Below are positions 26,842-36,730 of a stretch of DNA of 64,000 nucleotides, piece after piece. Positions within the stretch are counted from its first letter, which is position 1. Each line of letters begins with the position of its first letter. The notes under the pieces were generated by a model. It did no database searches, was not told the origin of the DNA, and worked only from the letters and a program-made list of their open reading frames with translations. Source of the stretch: UBA1858 sp963976865 (GTDB lineage Bacteria > Pseudomonadota > Gammaproteobacteria > UBA4575); NCBI GenBank assembly GCA_963976865.1, contig CAXBLY010000004.1, positions 1-64,000 of the forward strand. The letters run 5' to 3'. The position numbers and the translations under genes are program-made.

Positions 26842-27278
26842 ATTAATTTTATAACGACTCTTAATCTATTAATTAATGATTGTATATGGCCAACACAACT
26901 AATAATAACCCAGCAATAGAAGCATATGTACACATATTTGCGGACACAAATTCTATTCTATCGTTAATACCGTATTACTTTGACCTACTTGTTGATAGCT
27001 TTTTTAACACTGTTATTATTTTAAATGTGTCAGCTTTTGAGGGATCGCTCCTCCACCCTTTTTACGACTAGCTACTCGTAATATGTGTAAACTACACCAA
27101 CGGACTGTGGAATTCCAATATTTTTTTCAATTTCAAGACTTACTACAATCGTTCTAAAGTGCGACTAATAAACAACCGCTATCTTGCTGGAATCTAATAA
27201 ACTTTCGACAATACCGTATAGATAAGTTTTATAGATGTTGACTATATATAATTGATTTTAAATGATATTGCTGACATC
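26842..27278. other. Intergenic region upstream of the ligase-liv operon
   Basis: About 435 AT-rich bases between the sensor gene stop and the ligase start, both on the minus strand. It must carry the promoter of the ligase-liv operon. I see no clear -35/-10 pair, no U-tract terminator hairpin for the sensor gene, and no real protein gene. Confidence 0.4.
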
Positions 27279-30200
27279 TTAATTACTGCGGTAATCTGAA
27301 AGATCTCTTACAATGGTATTTTCCTGTTTGTCTTTTTTGAGCACGTGTTGTTCAAATTCCCGGGCACATACCGGACGGCCAATATAATAACCCTGGATAT
27401 AATCGCAGTCTAACGCCTTTAGAAATTCCTGCTGCTGGCGGGTTTCCACACCCTCTGCAACAACTTGCAGCCGCATACTCTTGGCCAGCGCAATAATACT
27501 TTGAACAATCGCACGATCATCAGCATCGGTTTCCACATCTCGTACAAAAGCTGCGTCTATTTTCAAAAGATCTATCGGGAAACGTTTCAGGTAATTCAGC
27601 GACGAGTAACCTGTACCAAAATCATCCACTGCCAATTTAACACCCATTTCTTTGAGCTTATGCAACACTTCTATGACTCTCTCAGGATGATGCATGATAG
27701 TGCTCTCAGTTATTTCGAGTTCAAGTAATGCAGGATCAATCCGGGTTTCTTCCAGCACCTGTTTCACCTGATTAATAATTTCTCCATTTTCAAGCTGAAT
27801 GCCTGACAGGTTGACGGCAATTGAATATGGACCATAACCCTGATCAATCCAGTCCTTGACCTGCAGACAAGCACCTATCATCACCCATAAACCAATCTCA
27901 TTAATAATGCCTGTCTCTTCCGCAAGAGGAATAAATTCCTGTGGACAGATAATACCTTTACTCGGATGATTCCAGCGTACCAGCGCTTCCATACCAACAA
28001 TTTTATTGGTCTTCAAATCTGCTTTTGGCTGAAAGTAGACATCAATCTGGTCACGACTGACAGAGCGACGCAAATCGGCCTCAATTTCCATTTTGCGCGT
28101 CACCGCGGCTTCCATATCGCTCTCATAAAAGAAGTAACTTCGTCCTACTTCCTTGGCACGGAACATAGCGGTATCTGCATGCTTCATTAAGTCACCGATA
28201 TCATCACCATCGAGAGGGTACAAAGAGATTCCGATACTGGTAGACACGAAGATTTCCTGCCCTGCGAAAGAAAATGGCTGTTCGATACTTTCACAGATTG
28301 TCTCGGCAATTCTCGCCACTCCATCACGGGACTTTGCACGGTCAATAATAACGGTGAACTCATCCCCGCCCAGGCGGGCAACCATATCTCCGCCACGCAC
28401 ACATCTTTGCAAGCGGTCTGACACCGCTTTTAATAGCAAGTCACCCACGCTATGTCCCAGAGTATCATTCACCAGTTTAAACCGGTCCAGATCCAGGAAC
28501 AGCATGGCAATCATGTCACCACTTACACGTGCTTTTGCAAGCAACTCGTTCAAGTGCGTTGCCAGTGTTGTACGATTGGGTAATCCTGTGAGCGGATCTG
28601 TATACGCAAGCTGGCGTACATGACGCTCGACACTAGCAGCATGTAACAGGCGAGATATACGCTGTCGCAATACCGCAAAGTGAACTGGTTTTGGAAGATA
28701 GTCTGTGGCACCGGCTTTGAAGGCTCGTTCAACGGATTCTTCATCATCGAGTGCTGTCACAATCAAAATAGGAATATGGCTGCCATTTTCCAGCATACGA
28801 ATTTTTTCGCATGCGTTAAAACCATCCATCTTCGGCATCATGGCATCAAGCAAAACCAGATCAGGCATGTTCTTGTTACAGTACTCCAAAGCTTCCTGAC
28901 CATTTTCCACTTCGTGCAAATTGTACCCGTCTGAATCCAGTACATTCATCAGTGCCAGACGCATACTGCGATCATCGTCTGCAATCAGGATTCGATCTAT
29001 CTGTTCACTGGATCTGACTTCACCTGCAAAAATAGCTTGTGATTGTTCCGGTCTGATTAATTTATTCAGATATTCGATAACCCGATCCACCTCTTCAAAC
29101 AGCGCAATTAAATGTGTATGCGCGTCCTGAAGTTGGTCATTCCTGCCCATGTCTTCAATTTCTTTGGCAACATCAGCCAGTTCGACTGCACCAAAATTTT
29201 TACTGCTGCCTTTAATACTATGCGCATAATGTTGTACTTGAGGCGCATCTTTTGTGTTAACCGCTTCTTCTAATGAGGTTGCAAGACCCGGCAGGTCTTC
29301 AACATAGGCTTCCACCATTTGATCAAATGCAGTCGCCACACTCTCCCTTAATTCCTCTATTCGTTCTTCATCAATTGGTCCGGCGTTATATTGAGGAGCT
29401 TGCGCCTCAGCAACCGGTATACCATCGACGGTTTGCTCACCTTCACGCAGGCGTGTTTCGGGTGCCCACTTTTCAAGTTTTGCGCGGATCCTGTCTAACT
29501 TTAAAGGCTTCGACAGGTAATCATCCATACCCGCCTGCAAACACTTTTGACGGTCGCCTTCCTGAACATTCGCTGTCATGGCAATAATAGGAATACCAGC
29601 GCCCACGCCTTCAGCAGCACGAATCTTGCGAGTTGCCTCGTAACCATCCATCTCAGGCATATTGCAATCCATGAAAATCACATCAAACCTGTTTCTCTCC
29701 AGTCTGTTGATTGCTTCAATTCCATTACCTGCCACAATCACCGAGCAACCCAGTCGTTCAAGCATACCAATCGCGACTTGCTGGTTAGCCGTGTTGTCTT
29801 CAGCTACCAGTACATTAGCATTGATCAGTATTTCACTGTTTTCAGCATTCTCAACAAAAATTGGATTAACAAGCTGAACACTACCTTTCATTGATGTCGA
29901 GATAGAATCATACAGTGATGACTGCAAAACCGGTTTTTGCACAAAGCCATCAATCTCGGTAAATCGCTCAAGGAAAGATTCTGCATGCGTCTGATTTGTC
30001 ATCAACAACATTTTGATAGAGTTTAATTCAGGGTTCTGGCTGATAGAGCGCATCAGTTCAATACCATTACAGCCTGGCATGAGCTCATCGATGAGTGCTA
30101 CATCAAAGGGTTTATTGATTCGTGCTGCATGACGTAATTTTAATAGTGCCGAGTCACTGCTATCGGCGCATTCAGTGTATGCACCCCATTTCTCAGCTGT

Positions 30201-31805
30201 TTGCTGAATACTAAACTGAACCATCTCGCTGTCATCAACTATAAGGACTCGCAGATCCATTGACCCATGATCTTTTAGCGTTACCGAACAATTGGTATTG
30301 GACAATTTCATCGGCAGCTCAAACCAGAAGTTACTGCCTTTACCCGGATTGCTTTCAACACCCAGTTCACCGCCCAGCACAGCAACCAATTGCTTACAAA
30401 TAGTTAGCCCCAGACCCGTGCCACCAAATTTTCTGGTAGTGGAGCCATCTGCCTGAGAAAATGCTTCAAAGATTTTTTCTTTTGCATGGTCCGGGATACC
30501 GATACCAGTATCTTTGACTTCAAATCGCATGCGAATATCACTGCCGCTTGATTCCAGCAAACCTACATAAATACCTATTTCGCCTGTACTGGTAAATTTA
30601 ATGGCATTGCCACATAAATTCAGTAAAAGCTGGCGAATTCTACGCGCATCACCCATGATGGAAACTGGCACATTGGTGCAAATCAGATGAGCAAGATCCA
30701 GGTTTTTACTTTGCGCCTGCGAAGCCATAATGCTGACCACATCATCAAGCAGTTCTCGCAAATTAAACTCTTTTGAATCAACTGCCAGCTTGCCGGATTC
30801 AATCCTTGAAAAATCAAGAATATCGTCTATCAATGCGAGCAGTGCGTCGCTGGAATTACGAGCAATATTGACATATTCTCTCTGTTTACTTGTGAGCCCC
30901 ATGCCAGACAGTAATTCAAGCATGCCCAGTATTCCGTTAAGAGGCGTACGTAACTCATGGCTGACATTGGCGGCAAAATCACCTTTGACACGTGCCGACT
31001 GAATTGCTTCATCACGTGCTTTTTCCAGCTGTATTTCACGATCCTGCAAAGATTCAATCATGGTGTTAAATGCAGCTTCCATTTCCCGAATATCCCGAGG
31101 CCCTGAGAGCTCAGCGCGAACATCCGTCTCGCCACCTTGCGCACGGCGCATCAAACGCCTTAACTCCTGCAATGGCTTTGTGACACGTTGCGTTAACATC
31201 AACAACACCAGCATCAAAGCTGCTGCCAAAGCAAGTGAGACAAAGATATTTACTTTGCGAATTTTACTGATTAACAAAGCAAGTCCTGCCTTGCTTTGAA
31301 CTACCCTGACATACCCTAATAACTCAGGTTCCTCTTCCTCGTGAAATATATCCTCACTAGCCTCCTGCACATAAAAAACCGGAGCCATGAAATACCAGGC
31401 ATCAGTGGTTTCCTTCACCAGCCCTACCTCTTCACGCCACATGGATTGATCAGTTGCTAAAGTATTTTCACCTTTTTCAACTAAAGGTGTTTTATCAAGA
31501 TGATAAACACCTACTCCTTCAATATTAGGAAATTTGAGAATTGCCTGAACCGAATCTTCAACATTTTCAACATTGCTTACCAGCAAGCCTAAAATACTTT
31601 GGGATGCAAATGTCTCCGTTATTTTTTTTCCTTCCTCGAGCAGATTTTTACTCACTGCGCTGGATGTAAATTCAGAAATGAAAAACGTAGAAATTACTGC
31701 TGTTGAAATAACGCCACCAATAAGCACAACTACCAATTGCCGACGAAAATCAGCTGGAGTTATTATATTCTTTAAGTTAGTTAACAAATTCATTTCAGTA
31801 CTCAA
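27279..31805 (-). CDS. Giant hybrid sensor: HAMP-HisKA-HATPase-REC-REC-Hpt-REC-GGDEF-EAL
   Basis: A 1508-residue inner-membrane signalling protein. Helices at about 23-45 and 183-205 bracket a periplasmic sensor domain, followed by HAMP (to about 255), a histidine kinase core with His283 in VSHELRTPLNG, and an ATPase with N, G1 and G2 boxes (LCGNAIKF, DTGIGIP, GGTGLGL). Receivers follow with Asp573 and Asp713, an Hpt domain with His862 (YAHSIKGSS), and a third receiver with Asp987. A GGDEF domain is intact at 1146-1150 with an RGGD inhibitory site, and an EAL domain starts near 1250 with EALVRW and DDFGTGYSSL. It joins a full BarA-type phosphorelay to both synthesis and breakdown of c-di-GMP in one chain. 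Its start overlaps the binding-protein gene by four bases, so that protein is its likely periplasmic input. Confidence 0.92.
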   Translation of the reverse strand: MSTEMNLLTNLKNIITPADFRRQLVVVLIGGVISTAVISTFFISEFTSSAVSKNLLEEGKKITETFASQSILGLLVSNVENVEDSVQAILKFPNIEGVGVYHLDKTPLVEKGENTLATDQSMWREEVGLVKETTDAWYFMAPVFYVQEASEDIFHEEEEPELLGYVRVVQSKAGLALLISKIRKVNIFVSLALAAALMLVLLMLTQRVTKPLQELRRLMRRAQGGETDVRAELSGPRDIREMEAAFNTMIESLQDREIQLEKARDEAIQSARVKGDFAANVSHELRTPLNGILGMLELLSGMGLTSKQREYVNIARNSSDALLALIDDILDFSRIESGKLAVDSKEFNLRELLDDVVSIMASQAQSKNLDLAHLICTNVPVSIMGDARRIRQLLLNLCGNAIKFTSTGEIGIYVGLLESSGSDIRMRFEVKDTGIGIPDHAKEKIFEAFSQADGSTTRKFGGTGLGLTICKQLVAVLGGELGVESNPGKGSNFWFELPMKLSNTNCSVTLKDHGSMDLRVLIVDDSEMVQFSIQQTAEKWGAYTECADSSDSALLKLRHAARINKPFDVALIDELMPGCNGIELMRSISQNPELNSIKMLLMTNQTHAESFLERFTEIDGFVQKPVLQSSLYDSISTSMKGSVQLVNPIFVENAENSEILINANVLVAEDNTANQQVAIGMLERLGCSVIVAGNGIEAINRLERNRFDVIFMDCNMPEMDGYEATRKIRAAEGVGAGIPIIAMTANVQEGDRQKCLQAGMDDYLSKPLKLDRIRAKLEKWAPETRLREGEQTVDGIPVAEAQAPQYNAGPIDEERIEELRESVATAFDQMVEAYVEDLPGLATSLEEAVNTKDAPQVQHYAHSIKGSSKNFGAVELADVAKEIEDMGRNDQLQDAHTHLIALFEEVDRVIEYLNKLIRPEQSQAIFAGEVRSSEQIDRILIADDDRSMRLALMNVLDSDGYNLHEVENGQEALEYCNKNMPDLVLLDAMMPKMDGFNACEKIRMLENGSHIPILIVTALDDEESVERAFKAGATDYLPKPVHFAVLRQRISRLLHAASVERHVRQLAYTDPLTGLPNRTTLATHLNELLAKARVSGDMIAMLFLDLDRFKLVNDTLGHSVGDLLLKAVSDRLQRCVRGGDMVARLGGDEFTVIIDRAKSRDGVARIAETICESIEQPFSFAGQEIFVSTSIGISLYPLDGDDIGDLMKHADTAMFRAKEVGRSYFFYESDMEAAVTRKMEIEADLRRSVSRDQIDVYFQPKADLKTNKIVGMEALVRWNHPSKGIICPQEFIPLAEETGIINEIGLWVMIGACLQVKDWIDQGYGPYSIAVNLSGIQLENGEIINQVKQVLEETRIDPALLELEITESTIMHHPERVIEVLHKLKEMGVKLAVDDFGTGYSSLNYLKRFPIDLLKIDAAFVRDVETDADDRAIVQSIIALAKSMRLQVVAEGVETRQQQEFLKALDCDYIQGYYIGRPVCAREFEQHVLKKDKQENTIVRDLSDYRSN

Positions 31806-32755
31806 TTGGACAATGGAAATACAACATCAAATTCTTTTATTTCAGACCTTGAAATTGTCAATCCTAAATGTTCAGCGGTTCGGGAATTGATTGCATTTTG
31901 CAACCCCATCGTTGGAAACAGCTTATTACCAGCTGATGAAAATCCTGTAACCTCACTTAATATTAATTCCGTCAACTCTTTTCCATGGGATTCATTATTA
32001 GGGTACAAAGAAAACAGTACACCCTTCTTGACATGACTAATCGCGCTCGAAAAAACGATAACTTTCTTTTGCCAAGCCTTTTCTAAAATAAATGGCATCA
32101 CCACTTTCGAATCCACTACCTTCCTATCAGGCAACAACCAGATGGCGGTATTTTCCAATGAAGCGCCATCAAAAATTTCACTGAAAAGAATAGCTGACTG
32201 CTTAATATTTGCCGCTTGATATGCATATAACTGAATACCACTGTCTACTGCTTGTTGCTTCGCTAAATCAACTAACCACTGATTATTATCAGGGTTATAT
32301 ACAACGATAATTTTATTGCTCCGGTTATCCAGGCGTTTCAACAAATCAAATAATGTCCTCGGATTAGGCGTCAAGGCGATCCCTGGATATTTATTGGGTG
32401 GCGCTGGCGATGATGATAACGCACCTAACACAACTGGAATATTTTCAGGAATTTGCAAAACAGCTTCCTGTCCCAGATTACCCAGACTCACGATCGCATT
32501 AATTTTTTCTTTTTTTATCCAGCGGGCAACTTCTCCAGAATCATAGTTTTTTTCCAATCTCAGTTTAGGCGCCCGCTTTCTCAGTCGCTCATCCACGCCG
32601 TCTCCAATTTTTTCAAATATAATATTAAATGGTGCTCGCAATTCAGGAATAATTACACCCACTTTTGGATCAGCACTAACACTTAAAGGTATAAGTGTAC
32701 AAATAACAAGTGCTGCCATAGCGTTGATGGCTACCATTTTAAAACTACTAATCAT
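31802..32755 (-). CDS. Periplasmic ABC-type substrate-binding protein (sensor-associated)
   Basis: A 317-residue exported protein (signal peptide MVAINAMAALVICTLIPLSVSA) of the 'ABC transporter substrate-binding protein' family PF04392. It has VGVIIPELRAPFNIIFEKIGDGV, EKINAIVSLGNLGQEAVLQI, IPVVLGALSSSP and IAWLLP-like PDRKVVDSKV segments. No ABC permease or ATPase is beside it. Instead its stop overlaps the start of the giant sensor kinase (ATGA-type, 31802-31805), and a TonB-dependent receptor lies just upstream. A sensory role, presenting a ligand to the kinase, is the best inference. Confidence 0.75.
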   Translation of the reverse strand: MISSFKMVAINAMAALVICTLIPLSVSADPKVGVIIPELRAPFNIIFEKIGDGVDERLRKRAPKLRLEKNYDSGEVARWIKKEKINAIVSLGNLGQEAVLQIPENIPVVLGALSSSPAPPNKYPGIALTPNPRTLFDLLKRLDNRSNKIIVVYNPDNNQWLVDLAKQQAVDSGIQLYAYQAANIKQSAILFSEIFDGASLENTAIWLLPDRKVVDSKVVMPFILEKAWQKKVIVFSSAISHVKKGVLFSLYPNNESHGKELTELILSEVTGFSSAGNKLFPTMGLQNAINSRTAEHLGLTISRSEIKEFDVVFPLSN

Positions 32756-32785
32756 TATCTATTCCACCCAACCGTGAAACTATAT

Positions 32786-34945
32786 TCACTGCAGATTCAA
32801 TCTAATCTCTGCGAATATACTTCTCCGCTCTAGTGGCAAATCATTTGCTATATTTAGACTTGCATCTGTTGGCTCTTCTGGTGATGAGTTAAATAAATTT
32901 CTCACTCCGATAGCTAACTCCCACTTGTCGTCTATCACTTTGGTACGCAAATTTAAATCAACAACCATATAATCATCTAATTTTTCACGAGAATCACCAG
33001 GACCACGATCGCGGTCAATCACATAGTTAATCGAAGGTGTAAGTTCCCATTCAGGAAGAAATTCCCAGTTTGCTCTAGCGTAAATCTGATGATGCGGTGC
33101 ATTACCCGAATCATCACCAGTTTCTTCATCTTCCGAGTTTTGAAATGCATAATTTGCAATCAGAGAAAAATTATTGCTTGGTTCCCACTCCATCTCTAGT
33201 TCAACCCCATACCCAGTTTGTTCCCCTGTATTCTGGGCAGTTGAGGCTCCGGTTGAGTCAGCAACAAAAAGAATAATGTCAGACCATTCATAATAAAATA
33301 CATTTGCTCCGAATCTTAGATCTTCATTAGGCCTATGATCCAATGCGAATTCTACGGTTTCAATTTCCTCGGGGTCTAACTCATTATTACCTAATGCAAC
33401 AGGATTATTTTGGTTTCTAAACTCGGCAAATGAAGGTGCTCTGAAGGCCTGACCATATAAAAGCTTCAGAGTAGTATCATGTCGAGCTGACCAGACTAAT
33501 GCCGCCCTCGGATTCCAGGTATCTCCAAAGTCATTGTAATCATCGTAACGAATACCCGCTGTCAATTCCCAATCGTTTGCGAAACTCCAGACATCTTGAA
33601 TAAATCCATACTTGTTATCTCTATGCCTCTCAGGCAAATACACAAATGCTGTATCCGTCACATCAACGAGCGTTCCAGGAGGAGCTAATGGCGAAAAATT
33701 TTGTTCTTCCCTTACTCTTGTAAATTCCTGATCCGTGTATCCAACACCTATGCGGATCAAGTGATCATCAAAACTGGTATTTAGCCCAGTCAAGCTGTAT
33801 CTCCAAGTCTCGACCCAGTATTCAGGATTACCAATTACACCATCTGGAAATGGGCCAAGAGGAGCATTAGGTGGTGGCAACAAGAGAAATGCATTGGGTG
33901 GAAAAACTAATTGATCTTCGTCAATTTCATACGAAGAACTAAAATAACTAAGTTGAGCCTGAACTCCCCAATCATCAGTAAAACTCTCATCATCAAAGGT
34001 AAGGTCTGCACTCCATCGAGTGGATTCATATTCAACGTTATCATCAAGTGCACCCGCTGTACCTATACCAGGCTCATAATTATCTCTTTGCTGCATAGCC
34101 GCGCGTAATGTCCAGTAGTCTTTTTGCGCATCCAGTCTAAGATCAAGATTATCACGATTATTATTTGTAGCGCCTGGCGCTAAAGATGCTGATGAACCTG
34201 TCAGACCATCAGAAAATGATTGGAAGTCAGAATCTATTCTTTCTGAATGCCCGTCTGTACTCTTTACTTCTGCCATGAACGCAAAATCAATACCTCCATA
34301 TGTTCCTCCATGAAGCAACCATCCTTCTTTTGTATTAAATGTCCCGTAGCGCACACCAACTTCTGTTCCATCAATTTCGCTGGCTGTTTTTGTAACCACA
34401 TTAATTACTCCAGCAAAGGCATCAGCGCCATAGATTGCTGAGCCAGGTCCACGAATAATTTCAACTCTTGATATTGATTCTACGGGCATCCCACCCCAAA
34501 TCTGGTTTCTATCGCCAAGAAATGCGTCAGTTATCGGAATACTATTCACCAGGACAAGAACCTGAGGATTTGTACCAGAATAAATTCCGCGAAAGATATA
34601 AAGTGGAGAGCCGCTTCTCTCTCTTCGTGATACATGGAGCCCCGGAACTGTTTCCAAAATCTCATCCAGATCGCTCGCACCCATCTCACGAATCTGTTTA
34701 GCAGTAATTACAGTCGCAACTGCTGGCGCCTTAGAAATGGGCTGTTCCATGCCGATTGCTAAGCTTATCATTTCTTCATCTCCATATAACTCAGCTAGCG
34801 CTTCAGCTTCTTCATGATCATCCGCAAATACCACACCAGAGCAGGAAATAATCAAGAAGAATATAGAGAATAAACACGAATTTTTCCTGAAATCAAAATA
34901 CTTTGCTAAATATCCATATTTCTTAAATAACGCTATAAATTCCAT
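32786..34945 (-). CDS. TonB-dependent outer-membrane receptor
   Basis: About 719 residues with an N-terminal signal region ending at VVFADD, a plug domain (VITAKQIREMGASDLDEILETVPGLHVSR ... RVEIIRGPGSAIYGADAFAGVINVVTK) and a 22-strand-type barrel rich in aromatic and acidic turns. It ends in an aromatic-alternating strand finishing with LNLQ. I chose ATG 34945 because GAGG lies about ten bases upstream; the frame also offers ATG 34960 and TTG 34975. The mature N-terminus (EEMISLAIGMEQPISKAPAVATV) resembles receptors that occur with PF04392 binding proteins and membrane kinases or cyclases. It is 30 bases upstream of the binding-protein gene. The ligand is unknown. Confidence 0.85.
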   Translation of the reverse strand: MEFIALFKKYGYLAKYFDFRKNSCLFSIFFLIISCSGVVFADDHEEAEALAELYGDEEMISLAIGMEQPISKAPAVATVITAKQIREMGASDLDEILETVPGLHVSRRERSGSPLYIFRGIYSGTNPQVLVLVNSIPITDAFLGDRNQIWGGMPVESISRVEIIRGPGSAIYGADAFAGVINVVTKTASEIDGTEVGVRYGTFNTKEGWLLHGGTYGGIDFAFMAEVKSTDGHSERIDSDFQSFSDGLTGSSASLAPGATNNNRDNLDLRLDAQKDYWTLRAAMQQRDNYEPGIGTAGALDDNVEYESTRWSADLTFDDESFTDDWGVQAQLSYFSSSYEIDEDQLVFPPNAFLLLPPPNAPLGPFPDGVIGNPEYWVETWRYSLTGLNTSFDDHLIRIGVGYTDQEFTRVREEQNFSPLAPPGTLVDVTDTAFVYLPERHRDNKYGFIQDVWSFANDWELTAGIRYDDYNDFGDTWNPRAALVWSARHDTTLKLLYGQAFRAPSFAEFRNQNNPVALGNNELDPEEIETVEFALDHRPNEDLRFGANVFYYEWSDIILFVADSTGASTAQNTGEQTGYGVELEMEWEPSNNFSLIANYAFQNSEDEETGDDSGNAPHHQIYARANWEFLPEWELTPSINYVIDRDRGPGDSREKLDDYMVVDLNLRTKVIDDKWELAIGVRNLFNSSPEEPTDASLNIANDLPLERRSIFAEIRLNLQ

Positions 34946-34975
34946 TTGATATAACCTCATGAGTATTATTCTCAA

Positions 34976-35788
34976 TTACCAGTGTCTAGTCTCAGTACCT
35001 GTATATTTAATAGAGCTACATTGTGAAGGAAAAAAAAGACCTTCCTCTTTCTCAAGCGAATCAATATAACAAGCAATCATCCCTACAGAAAAACATACAA
35101 CCATCATGTAATATACTTCATTGGCAGACATACCTTCGTCAGCACAAAATGCTGCAAACACACCGCCAATGTTTAACCCAATATCTTTATTTTTCTTTTT
35201 AAGTTGAGTCTCAATCTCTAAAGCGAACTGGACATAAGGTCGATCAAACAAATCGAGTTCTTTTAGCAGAGCCATTGCTGGCTTAACACGCTCATCTCTA
35301 GACACAACAGGACGACCGTACCCGTAGATAAACTCGTTTTTACTTTTCTCATTTTTTACTATTTCATCCAGACTCTTGCCTGAGTCAGCAAGCGCCTTTG
35401 CTTTTAGCAGAAAATCCAGAGACTTCATCACTGGTGGACCCCCATAAAATGATGCCTCGGATACAGCACTAGCAGAACAAACTGCTAATTGCGCAGTACT
35501 TCTTGCCGTAGCCGCCAATGCGGCCACACCATTATTCCAAATTCGTGGATCTGGATAGCTAAAACACATGCAATATATGCCATTGAAAAAACGCTCTGAA
35601 TTAATGCTTAATTCTTTACCTGTCGAAGAGAAATAAAACATCTTTAGCCAGTTCCAATGATTGAATTTTTCAAACATGTCATGACCACGAAACATAGCAC
35701 CTTGACCAGGAGTAGTGCCTCCTATCGAAGACTCCCATTTCATTTCTGCTTCCAACAGTTTCTTCACTATTTCTACTGACGTATTCAT
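34976..35788 (-). CDS. Citrate-synthase-like protein B (divergent)
   Basis: About 270 residues with the citrate synthase/citryl-CoA lyase fold pattern. GTTPGQGAMFRGHDMFEKFNH matches the RGYDIEEL region. AATARSTAQLAVCSASAVSEASFYGGPPVMKSL matches the helix leading to the substrate loop, YGRPVVSRDERVKPAM matches the GFGHRVYkxxDPRA region, and LNIGGVFAAFCADEGMSANEV matches the Asp-containing NVDFY region. The two catalytic His positions of citrate synthase appear replaced here (no HELNAS or LHGGANE). The start at ATG 35788 lies four bases after the upstream stop; the frame opens further upstream, overlapping that gene. The activity is not predictable; it may pair with protein A as a heteromer. 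Confidence 0.65.
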   Translation of the reverse strand: MNTSVEIVKKLLEAEMKWESSIGGTTPGQGAMFRGHDMFEKFNHWNWLKMFYFSSTGKELSINSERFFNGIYCMCFSYPDPRIWNNGVAALAATARSTAQLAVCSASAVSEASFYGGPPVMKSLDFLLKAKALADSGKSLDEIVKNEKSKNEFIYGYGRPVVSRDERVKPAMALLKELDLFDRPYVQFALEIETQLKKKNKDIGLNIGGVFAAFCADEGMSANEVYYMMVVCFSVGMIACYIDSLEKEEGLFFPSQCSSIKYTGTETRHW

Positions 35789-35792
35789 AAAG

Positions 35793-36584
35793 TTATTTAA
35801 TGACGTATTTGTCCAAGTAAAAAGGATACTTCTTCCAGCCAAGTTCTTTTTGCTCTAACGCGTGAGCAGCAGTTCCTGGTAATCGCAATATCAAACAAAC
35901 CATCTCGCTTTGATCTGCATTGAATTGCAAATCATAAAATACTGCGCCGATAACTGCTGTCATTGCTATCGGCATGCCAGCCGTTTCTTCTAATTTTCCT
36001 CTGTTCATGTAGAGCCATTTAGCACTATCAGCTCCATCGATACTTGCACAGAGATCCAGTGTTTGTATTACTGGTTTCGCGCAAATCGAGCTGTTAGGAT
36101 CAAACCCTGACGGATGTTCTTTTTCTGGCCAACCATCCACTTCTTTATTCTTTAGATTGCCAATTGCAGTACACCACTTAGTTAGGTCATATTTACATTC
36201 TTCCCAATTCAAAACCGCTGAATATACATCTCGAGCCCCACATAATTGGCCCGCGCCAACTGCTAACGCTGCCATTAACGTAGATGCAGATGTTGAACCA
36301 CCGACTCCTGCATTCATTGCGGCCCTTACGCTATAGTCTCGAATTCCAGGATTAGCTATCGCGATAGCTATTTTTTCAAAAAGCTTCACTTGCCATTTTT
36401 GAGGCTTCTCTAACTTAAACAATAACCAGATGTACTCAAACCATGACGCTTTGTTCAGTAATTCGCCATAAACGTCGTAACCAGAGCAAAAGCATTTATC
36501 CGCCACAAATGGATTATCGGCACTTGCTTTTTCTTGCCAAATTTTGGTATGTATTACTTCAGCTTTATCATTGTCGTCTTGCAT
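35793..36584 (-). CDS. Citrate-synthase-like protein A (divergent)
   Basis: A 263-residue protein with citrate-synthase-superfamily features. FCSGYDVYGELLNKASWFEYIWLLFKLEKP is the N-terminal signature. INPG-like ANPGIRDYSVRAAMNAGVGG, LAVGAGQLCGARDVYSAV (in place of GPLHGGANEAV, so the catalytic His is missing), HPSGFDPNSSICAKPV in the small-domain position, and a C-terminal PGTAAHALEQKELGWKKYPF follow. It resembles stand-alone citryl-CoA lyase-type proteins more than true citrate synthase, which is ~430 residues. It is directly followed by the paralogous protein B and preceded, after a 146-base gap, by a ThDP-dependent enzyme. I infer a two-subunit enzyme acting on a CoA or carboxylate intermediate. 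Confidence 0.65.
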   Translation of the reverse strand: MQDDNDKAEVIHTKIWQEKASADNPFVADKCFCSGYDVYGELLNKASWFEYIWLLFKLEKPQKWQVKLFEKIAIAIANPGIRDYSVRAAMNAGVGGSTSASTLMAALAVGAGQLCGARDVYSAVLNWEECKYDLTKWCTAIGNLKNKEVDGWPEKEHPSGFDPNSSICAKPVIQTLDLCASIDGADSAKWLYMNRGKLEETAGMPIAMTAVIGAVFYDLQFNADQSEMVCLILRLPGTAAHALEQKELGWKKYPFYLDKYVIK

Positions 36585-36730
36585 AACTTACATATCTAAA
36601 AACTTGCTAATTATTAGTTATTTATCCACACCTGCACCTCAATACAAGTGTAAAGAACTGGAAACAACATCAGGTAAAATGCGTCGGCGGTTTGGTACCG
36701 CGAGTCAGGCTAAATGGTGGAAAATCGGAA

